NCBI GenBank assembly: GCA_900550255.1 | Contig: URQZ01000001.1 | Location: 110,333 to 174,332 of the forward strand | Direction of reading: 5' to 3' | From: an uncultured Mycoplasmatota bacterium | Lineage (GTDB): Bacteria > Bacillota_I > Bacilli_A > RF39 > UBA660 | DNA: 64,000 nt | Shown here: positions 8,356 to 14,914 of the stretch, piece after piece | Layout of the letters: each line of letters opens with the position of its first letter | Numbering within the stretch: position 1 is the first letter of the stretch | Translations under genes and position numbers: made by a program | Notes under the pieces: generated by a model | Told to the model about the DNA's origin: nothing | Database searches by the model: none | What the model saw: the letters and a program-made list of their open reading frames with translations, nothing else

Positions 8356-9904
8356 GTTTTTCCTCCTTAAAATCATTGTAATATTCTATTACCTTATTAA
8401 CATTATACTCTAAAAATTTATTTAATTCAATCTCACTAAGTGTTTTATCGTTAACAATAGTATATACTGGAATAGTTCGTCCATCAACTAATAAATATCC
8501 AAAATTTTCACCTGTTTTTGTATATTCAAATATATCTTTTGAATATACATTGTCCATAGTATCATCAGAAACATAATGACCACCATTTTCAAATCTTATT
8601 CTGTTTCTATTTTTTCTTATTTTTAAACTAGAAACTAAATTAACAATAATAGAGTTGCTATTGTTTTCTGAATTATCAATAAAATTTTTTATACTACGAA
8701 AATATGCATTTTGAGAAAATTGTGACTCATATAGTTCATCCTTACCTCTTGAAAACTGGATTATATTGTGTGTTTCTGGATTTACAATCGCCATTTGAAT
8801 TATATAATCCCATAAAATAGGTCTTATTATATCGTGTCCATTTCCCAGATTTGCAGGTTTAGTATAGTGATTTATTGAATTTATATTATCATTATACTCT
8901 TCCCATATTTTATTAACATATTTAATTTCATTTTTAATTTTTTTAAATTCTTCTATTTTATTTTGATACAACAAATCATCTAACATAAATGCTTCTAATA
9001 GTGGCTCTAAATCATCTATATCTGAATATATATTATAATACTTTTTAAAATAATCAGTAAACGTTGTTTTTCCAGCACACGAATTACCTATAACAATAAT
9101 ATTATTAGGAAGTAATGTAGATTTGGTAGTTTTATCTATACATGACTCTATAGATAATAGAGGTCCTATATTTTCTATAGATTTGCTAGCATTATAAGTT
9201 CCTTGTGAAATAGATTCATCTATATCTTGATTAATTATATATTTTGACAAGAAACCACCAATAAATGAATCTCCAGCACCAGTAGTAGATTTAATATTAT
9301 AATTGTTCATTATATTATAACTAATTGTATTCGCTGGTGTTATTACAAAAATAGGTTTATTTTCATTTGTTACTATTACCAATGGTATATCCTTTACATA
9401 TTTTTTTATTATATTGTACTCATTAATATTACAGAATAAGATTTCTATTTTTGAAGCATACTTTTCTATTATAGGTATAAAATCCACAACACTATGTATC
9501 ATTACATCTACCGAAAGATGATTATAATTTAATAATTCATTCTCCAAAATATTTTGGACATCTACACCTTTTCTTAATGATATATGTAAATGGTTGATAT
9601 CTATTTTTGTTTCCAATTTAATTATATCTGTATTATAAAATTGTGATTCACAGGTAGATTTTGATTCATCAATTATAAACTCTGTCATTCTATCAACGAT
9701 AGTTCCATAAAAATCTATTTGTTTTTCTTTTAATAGTGAATTTGTATCACTATCTACTTTACTTATTATTGCAATTTTACCATCAAAAGAAGTCTTTGAA
9801 GAAAAACTTGAATATATGCAGCTTCCTCCTAATGTATTGTAAATTCCATTATTTACAACGATTTTATCATTGGAAGAATTACCTACATAACATAAATCAA
9901 TCAT
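8315..9904 (-). CDS. PfkB-type kinase fused to a P-loop nucleotide kinase, 529 aa
   Basis: Two kinases in one chain. Residues 1 to ~255 are a PfkB-like domain with GGSC near 26 and the catalytic signature STTGAGDSFIGGF at 206-218. Residues ~265 to 529 form a P-loop domain with Walker A GNSCAGKTT at 273-281, followed by an acidic DIDDLEP, a KIRKNRNRIRFENGGH-type basic stretch (near 430) and a Tyr-rich end. The P-loop half resembles dNMP-kinase-like enzymes of phages and bacteria; the substrate is unknown. Start overlaps the TMK-like gene (ATGA). A sugar or nucleoside kinase joined to a nucleotide kinase suggests two consecutive phosphorylations of one nucleoside-like compound (inference). Confidence 0.8.
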   Translation of the reverse strand: MIDLCYVGNSSNDKIVVNNGIYNTLGGSCIYSSFSSKTSFDGKIAIISKVDSDTNSLLKEKQIDFYGTIVDRMTEFIIDESKSTCESQFYNTDIIKLETKIDINHLHISLRKGVDVQNILENELLNYNHLSVDVMIHSVVDFIPIIEKYASKIEILFCNINEYNIIKKYVKDIPLVIVTNENKPIFVITPANTISYNIMNNYNIKSTTGAGDSFIGGFLSKYIINQDIDESISQGTYNASKSIENIGPLLSIESCIDKTTKSTLLPNNIIVIGNSCAGKTTFTDYFKKYYNIYSDIDDLEPLLEAFMLDDLLYQNKIEEFKKIKNEIKYVNKIWEEYNDNINSINHYTKPANLGNGHDIIRPILWDYIIQMAIVNPETHNIIQFSRGKDELYESQFSQNAYFRSIKNFIDNSENNSNSIIVNLVSSLKIRKNRNRIRFENGGHYVSDDTMDNVYSKDIFEYTKTGENFGYLLVDGRTIPVYTIVNDKTLSEIELNKFLEYNVNKVIEYYNDFKEEKHGIKKDSKRYLAK

Positions 9905-10398
9905 TTCCTCACCAATTTCTTTACTTGACTTCTAACTTGTTCAATATTTGTTTCATGGGTATTTATAGCAATTACATCTATAAATTTAGAAGAATATTTC
10001 ATAATCTCATCATATTTTTTATTTAATTCTTCATAATAATTTGTGATAACTTCATAATCACTTTGTTCATCGTTTCTTCTTTTTAACAAAACTTCTTTAG
10101 GAGCTGTTAAATAAATAATTTTAGCTCCGGTATTTTTATATGCAATTAATAGTTTTGTATAATCTTCAATACTCAATTTACATTTATTTCTTATAACTGG
10201 TCCATAAACCATTTCACTAATAAACGATCTGTCAAGTACTAATCCAGTATCATCTGATGATAAAACTTTCATATATTTTGATAATAAGTCCATGTTTTTC
10301 GAATCATAATCAAAATGATATTTTTTCATTCCATAACTTTGTAAATATTCAACTAAAGTTGTTTTGCCTACACCATCTATACCTTCTATTATTAACAT
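9901..10398 (-). CDS. Thymidylate/deoxynucleoside kinase-like P-loop protein, 165 aa
   Basis: Walker A GIDGVGKTT at residues 6-14 and a DRS motif at 56-58 place it in the thymidylate kinase / deoxynucleoside kinase superfamily, which phosphorylates (d)NMPs or deoxynucleosides. At 165 residues it is shorter than a usual Tmk (~205-215) and lacks an obvious Tmk LID. It is therefore more likely a specialised kinase than the housekeeping Tmk. Stop and next start overlap as ATGA, showing translational coupling. Confidence 0.82.
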   Translation of the reverse strand: MLIIEGIDGVGKTTLVEYLQSYGMKKYHFDYDSKNMDLLSKYMKVLSSDDTGLVLDRSFISEMVYGPVIRNKCKLSIEDYTKLLIAYKNTGAKIIYLTAPKEVLLKRRNDEQSDYEVITNYYEELNKKYDEIMKYSSKFIDVIAINTHETNIEQVRSQVKKLVRK

Positions 10399-10417
10399 TA
10401 GAATTTCCCCTTAACTA

Positions 10418-11179
10418 TTATTTCCTACATTTGCATCTTACTTCAACGTGATCTTTTAATGGACAATTTTCAGGATTATGTTTATTGCAAAAATAACGTT
10501 TATAATAAATAAGAACTAAATGACAAAACCATGTAGCATTATCATAATTTTCTACTTTAAGTTCTTCATATCCATTTTGTTTTATTATTTCTTCCATATT
10601 ATTATCTTTTACTAGTGTTTCTAATTTTTTTCTTAAAATATCGTGCCCTAATGCATTTTTATATTGTTCAAATCCTAAACAAGGCAATTCTACATCCTTC
10701 ATGCCACTATCAACTGGCATTATACCTGAATAATATCCTCTTATGTATAAAACACAACACTGTGCTACTTTGTAAGATGCACCACTAACATTATCAGCAA
10801 TTAGTTTAATCAATTCATCATTAGATAATGTTTTTATTTCATTATCATATTTTTCTATAAAATCAATCATTGATGACAAATATTTATATCTTGTATTTGA
10901 TAACCCTAATCCTTTGATTATATTAATTATTTCATCTTTCGTCATATTTTTGATTTCATCATAAGTGTAACTATTTAAATCATTTATTACTTTTCTATAA
11001 CTATCTATCATATTATAAGAAATTCTAGTAGAAAGACCAGCAATCAATAATCTTTTTCTATAGTCCTCTACTTCTAGAGGCCACCATAAGTTATTATTGT
11101 GATTCTTTTTTACTGCATTTCTTACTTCTTCCTGATTACTACATATATCAATAATCTTTTTAAATTCTTCTCTAGTCAT
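10418..11179 (-). CDS. HhH-GPD DNA glycosylase-like protein, 253 aa
   Basis: The middle matches the helix-hairpin-helix GPD fold of base-excision glycosylases. In VSGASYKVAQCCV (131-143), K137 aligns with the catalytic Lys of endonuclease III (LPGVGRKTANVV). In MPVDSGMKDV (154-163), D157 aligns with its catalytic Asp. The C-terminus has four Cys (231, 239, 249, 251) but their spacing, C-x7-C-x9-C-x-C, is not the canonical C-x6-C-x2-C-x5-C iron-sulfur loop. It could excise a modified base, or act in base-modification chemistry like the glycosylase-derived thymine-modifying enzymes of phages. It lies between kinases and the racemase-like gene in one operon. Confidence 0.75.
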   Translation of the reverse strand: MTREEFKKIIDICSNQEEVRNAVKKNHNNNLWWPLEVEDYRKRLLIAGLSTRISYNMIDSYRKVINDLNSYTYDEIKNMTKDEIINIIKGLGLSNTRYKYLSSMIDFIEKYDNEIKTLSNDELIKLIADNVSGASYKVAQCCVLYIRGYYSGIMPVDSGMKDVELPCLGFEQYKNALGHDILRKKLETLVKDNNMEEIIKQNGYEELKVENYDNATWFCHLVLIYYKRYFCNKHNPENCPLKDHVEVRCKCRK

Positions 11180-11190
11180 GCTTACCTCCT

Positions 11191-11832
11191 TTAAATATTA
11201 TTGTCTCTTTTAATTTTTGAAAATAAGCTTGAATTGCTTGAAATAATTTGCGTATTCAACCTATCTTCTAAGCTCTCTATTACACTAATTGTTGGTAAAT
11301 TTGTACAAGATATAATAATATTTTCATATTCGTTTAAGTAATTTTCTTTTATTAATTTTTCTAATTTATTTATTCCATAATTAAAATAGTCTGCTGTATG
11401 TAATAAATCTAAATTTATATTTTTAATAACTTCTATTTCGTTATCTTCTAACATTTTCACTATTTTTTTTCCTAACTTATCATTATATGGAGTTATTAAT
11501 AAACATTTTTTTACATTTCTTAATTTTGATTCCTCAATTAATGAAATAGTTGGATTTATTTCTTCTACTCCATTTTCTAATGCTGAAGTAGTACAGAAAA
11601 ATGCATTATAATCAACATCTAAATATTTTAAATCTTTTTTCTTATTATTTATATCTGTAGCAAGATCTTCTAGAAACTTTGATTTATCTTCTTTATAATT
11701 TGTTTTATAGTCCAGTTTAGATATATAAAATACACTTTTTTCTACATCAAAATATCCTTTACTAAAAAGCATTTGCAATTCATATTCAACAGTCAAATTA
11801 GTTTTAGGAATTAATAACCCTATTTTTTTCAT
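11191..11832 (-). CDS. Asp/Glu racemase or maleate isomerase-family protein, 213 aa
   Basis: A cofactor-independent two-cysteine enzyme of the Asp/Glu/hydantoin racemase and maleate isomerase superfamily. The start KIGLLIPKTNLTVEYE is typical of maleate isomerase-like proteins. The catalytic Cys pair is C80 (FCTTSALENG) and C176 (ISCTNLP), one in each half. Start overlaps the radical SAM stop as ATGA. A carboxylate isomerase or racemase in a nucleotide operon is unexpected; it may handle an amino-acid or dicarboxylate building block attached to a base, which is speculation. Confidence 0.8.
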   Translation of the reverse strand: MKKIGLLIPKTNLTVEYELQMLFSKGYFDVEKSVFYISKLDYKTNYKEDKSKFLEDLATDINNKKKDLKYLDVDYNAFFCTTSALENGVEEINPTISLIEESKLRNVKKCLLITPYNDKLGKKIVKMLEDNEIEVIKNINLDLLHTADYFNYGINKLEKLIKENYLNEYENIIISCTNLPTISVIESLEDRLNTQIISSNSSLFSKIKRDNNI

Positions 11833-13337
11833 ATTATTTCTCCAATAATTGTTCTATTACCAATGTATCCAACTACTTTAACTTTATAAAATTCATCTAA
11901 TTTTAGTTTCTTGTTTAAAATTACAACTCTTACTGGACATGTACCCATTTGTCTTAAAATTGAATTTCCATCTTTATACATTTCCATTCTTAATTCACTA
12001 ATTTCTAAACCAATCGGAAAAACTTCTTTTAGCATTGGAACGATAAATTCATTTTCTATTGTTTTACTCCAAAGATTAAATTCTTTTAAGTCTTCTTCAC
12101 TATAATTATCAAATTGTTCTCCATAAGGAGAAGTTAATTTTCTAACAAAAACTCTTCTCACCCAATTTCCAGAATTTAATATTTTATTAAAATTATCTAA
12201 ATTATGTCTTAGAGTATTTTCATTTTGACCGTCTAATCCATAAATTATATTAATACCTGGAAGTAATTTAGGCAATCCGTTTTTTCCTCTTTCTTTCCCA
12301 TATTTATTAATTATAGATATTGATTTATGAATATCATCTAAAGAACCATTTAAATTACATTTTTCTCTTATTATTGGATCGAATGATTCGATTCCAAATG
12401 GTGTAATGTTTCCTGCTGTAGTATATTTAGCTACTATTTCAGTTATTCTTTTTCCTTCTTCAGTATTTACATTATGAGGACTTACATTATCTATATGTAG
12501 TGTTTTAATATTTGGACAAGCATTCCAAACTCCTTTAAACAAGTTTTCTATTTCTTCTACATTACAATTCTTATAAGCATAAAAATTTGGTTGCCTTCCT
12601 AATCTAAAATATAAGGCTCCATTATCATATAAACTTTTAATTTCGTCTATAATATCTTCTTTTTCCCTAAACTGTAATGGTAAACCTCTCATGCCTTCTA
12701 TACAAAATGTACAACCAGGATTTCTATTACATCCTGTGGCGGTTTCGATTTCAATTACAATTGGTCTGTCTAGTTGTTCTAATATACTTGATGAATCAAT
12801 TGCAATTTGTCTCAATTTATCATAATTTGGTTTAAACTTATTACCACTTTCTCCAATAAAATAATTATAAGTATTACCAAAAATAATATCAGTAAATAAA
12901 TTGTTAGGTACTGTTTTCCTAATATTTTCTCTTGTTAATTCACTTCCGCCTAGAGAATAAAATAATAATTTATTAGTTTCTTTTTTACAGAAAAGATTTA
13001 ATAATTTTTCTACCTCTAAAAAAGTAGGAGGTTCTGCAGATACATACTCATATTTAACAAAGCATCCCATTACAACATAAATGTTTGTTGCATTTTTTAA
13101 TATTTCTGAAACGTTATCAGCATTTTTTGTTTTGTTTATTATTCTTTTATTATATAAATTATTAAAATGTTTTTCTCCATTTGCAAAACGTAAATCATCA
13201 ATATTTAAATAATAATAATTAACATTTTTATTTTTTAAAGCACCTGCTATATATCTAGAATGTACACTTAAATATGGTGGTACGCCTAATCCCGATGGTT
13301 CATCTGTATAACAATCTATTATTACATCATATTTCAT
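11829..13337 (-). CDS. Archaeal-type radical SAM protein with TRAM-like C-terminus, 502 aa
   Basis: A radical S-adenosylmethionine enzyme. The cluster cysteines are C203, C209 and C212 (GCNRNPGCTFC), a C-x5-C-x2-C spacing instead of the usual C-x3-C-x2-C. It is followed by GLPLQFR and the RLGRQPNFYAY motif, a pattern I associate with a family widespread in archaea. The last ~60 residues (from about KLDEFYKVKVVGYIG) look like a TRAM RNA-binding domain as in MiaB-type methylthiotransferases. ATG at 13337 has AAGGAGG before it and is preferred to a start 7 codons upstream. It may modify RNA or a nucleotide; the substrate is unknown. Confidence 0.8.
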   Translation of the reverse strand: MKYDVIIDCYTDEPSGLGVPPYLSVHSRYIAGALKNKNVNYYYLNIDDLRFANGEKHFNNLYNKRIINKTKNADNVSEILKNATNIYVVMGCFVKYEYVSAEPPTFLEVEKLLNLFCKKETNKLLFYSLGGSELTRENIRKTVPNNLFTDIIFGNTYNYFIGESGNKFKPNYDKLRQIAIDSSSILEQLDRPIVIEIETATGCNRNPGCTFCIEGMRGLPLQFREKEDIIDEIKSLYDNGALYFRLGRQPNFYAYKNCNVEEIENLFKGVWNACPNIKTLHIDNVSPHNVNTEEGKRITEIVAKYTTAGNITPFGIESFDPIIREKCNLNGSLDDIHKSISIINKYGKERGKNGLPKLLPGINIIYGLDGQNENTLRHNLDNFNKILNSGNWVRRVFVRKLTSPYGEQFDNYSEEDLKEFNLWSKTIENEFIVPMLKEVFPIGLEISELRMEMYKDGNSILRQMGTCPVRVVILNKKLKLDEFYKVKVVGYIGNRTIIGEII

Positions 13338-13350
13338 CTTAAATTCCTCC

Positions 13351-13845
13351 TTAATCAATTAAAGTTATAACATGAAATGGAATTACCTTTTCTTTTAGTT
13401 CTGATAGTGCTAAAAATAATATATCATGTGTATCATCGATTAGAATAGCTAATTCACATTCGTTTGAATTCAATTTTTCTCTTATTTTATCTATTTTTAC
13501 TTTCTTTCTAGATTCAAAGTTTTGTGATAGAACAAAAATTTTATGTTTTTGTTTAATAAATGGCATATATTTATCAAGCCACAAACTTTTTTCTTCTGCT
13601 TGTTCTTTATATAAGCATGAACTTAATATAAACATTTCACAATCTATTTTCTCATTAATCCTTTGTAAATTATTTATTGTAGTATATATGGGCCTTTTAT
13701 TTAAATATAATCCTGGTTTATTACTTTTTATATTTTCCCCTTCTCCAAATCTATAGTCTGCTACAACTCCATCCATGTCTACAAAAATAGCAATTTTCTT
13801 AGAATTATCTTCTATTATTTTCTTAATTTCTTCTAGCAAATACAT
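13351..13845 (-). CDS. HAD-superfamily 5'-nucleotidase-like phosphatase, 164 aa
   Basis: A small HAD phosphatase of the 5'(3')-deoxyribonucleotidase (NT5C) type, which removes phosphate from (deoxy)nucleoside monophosphates. Motif I is FVDMDGVVADY with the nucleophile D23 and acid D25; motif II is the Ser of FILSSC; motif III is the Lys in SRKKVKI; motif IV is LIDDTHD. It is the first gene of the operon, 14 bases before the radical SAM start codon, with GGAGGTG as ribosome binding site and an extended -10 promoter. In context it probably cleans up or releases nucleosides for the downstream enzymes (inference). Confidence 0.8.
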   Translation of the reverse strand: MYLLEEIKKIIEDNSKKIAIFVDMDGVVADYRFGEGENIKSNKPGLYLNKRPIYTTINNLQRINEKIDCEMFILSSCLYKEQAEEKSLWLDKYMPFIKQKHKIFVLSQNFESRKKVKIDKIREKLNSNECELAILIDDTHDILFLALSELKEKVIPFHVITLID

Positions 13846-13865
13846 AGAGCACCTCCATTAATTAC

Positions 13866-13874
13866 ATTATAACA
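13866..13874 (-). promoter_or_regulatory. Extended -10 promoter of the nucleotide-enzyme operon
   Basis: TG-T-TATAAT on the minus strand, ~20 bases upstream of the first start codon. The -35 region is poor; a TTGACA further upstream is 25 bases from the -10 and too far. Confidence 0.55.
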
Positions 13875-13917
13875 CAAGTATGAACTTTTTTAATACTGTC
13901 AAAAAGATTGAGATTAT

Positions 13918-14216
13918 TTAATACAATTTATAAGCAAATACTTTTTCAGATGGAAGTATCTTCTCTCTATGAATATTTGAATCTACCATACATATAATTG
14001 CTTCGTTATCATTAAAATCTTTAATATAAGCATCAACTTCTGTCTCACCTATTAACTCTAATGCTCTTTTTCTTCTATGCCTGAAATCATTTCATAGTTT
14101 CCAGTCTCTTTTATACTTACGACAAGTTGTTCTAATGATTCATCATTATTAATTAAAAATGGATGATTTTTAAAGTCAACAATATCTTTAAGTTTAATTC
14201 TACATATTTTTTCCAT
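13918..14216 (-). pseudogene. Truncated, frameshifted ParB-like nuclease domain
   Basis: A start at 14216 (GGTGG upstream) reads MEKICRIKLKDIVDFKNHP and reaches EMISG. One base is then missing at about 14080, after which the frame continues HRRKRALELIGETEVDAYI, the core GHRRxxA motif of ParB/Spo0J proteins. It ends early at KLY, before the HTH DNA-binding part. The domain is typical of partition or conjugative-element ParB proteins. Overlapping the decayed XRE gene, it looks like the remains of an integrated mobile element. Confidence 0.85.
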
Positions 14217-14697
14217 ACAAACCACCTACTTCTTTTAAATCATAATTTAATTTCCATTCTATATATTCCTTATAAAATATTTCTCTTTTAAGTCTTTTGT
14301 TTCTCATATTGTTCCACTCATCATAAAATTTTTTTATTGTTACAATATACAATTCATTAATGTTGGGAATATTTGAAAAATTAATATAATAATTAGGAAT
14401 TAATTCTTCTAACCACATCAAAGTATAAATTAAATCTATCGGTTTGTTATAATCATACTTTTTTATTGAATTAATACTTACATTTAAAATACTTGATATT
14501 TCCGTTAGCCTTTCATCTTTTGGATTTCTATCTTCTTTTTCATATCTTGTCATTGTTCTTCTTTTACATTCACCAGTTAAACCAAGTTTATCTGATACAT
14601 CATCCTGTGTTAAAAATCTAAATTGTCTTACAAATGAAATTCTTGATCCCTGTGATAAATCCCTTAATTTAGGTTTTGTATATATTAATTGCTTTTT
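14200..14697 (-). pseudogene. XRE-type HTH regulator that has lost its start codon
   Basis: The frame is open from 14697 down to 14200 (166 codons) and reads KKQLIYTKPKLRDLSQGSRI, then a helix-turn-helix around FRFLTQDDVSDKLGL. A GGAGGT ribosome binding site sits just upstream (14701-14706), but no ATG, GTG or TTG follows it. The first in-frame ATG is at 14553, past the DNA-recognition helix; starting there gives a 117-residue remnant. Lost start plus the frameshifted ParB partner argue for joint decay of a mobile-element module. A rare non-canonical start cannot be excluded. Confidence 0.65.
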
Positions 14698-14740
14698 TAC
14701 ACCTCCAAAAACCTATCGCACATATATATTTTTCACATAA

Positions 14741-14781
14741 AAAGACTGGGATTTGCGACATAAAAGTCATCTCAGTCTTAA
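14741..14781 (-). terminator. Probable terminator after ppdK
   Basis: Minus-strand AAGACTGAGAT pairs with ATCCCAGTCTT (11 bp with one G-T) around a 16-base loop, followed by TTT. The ~130 bases between it and ppdK hold no gene. Confidence 0.55.
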
Positions 14782-14914
14782 AATTATATATAAACATCAA
14801 GAATAACAGGTTTTTTAATGACTATATTTTTACATTCAGGTATATCATTTTTATACCTTATAATATCGTCATTCGTAATGATTATACGGCTTAAAAACAC
14901 TTTTGTTCTTTTAT

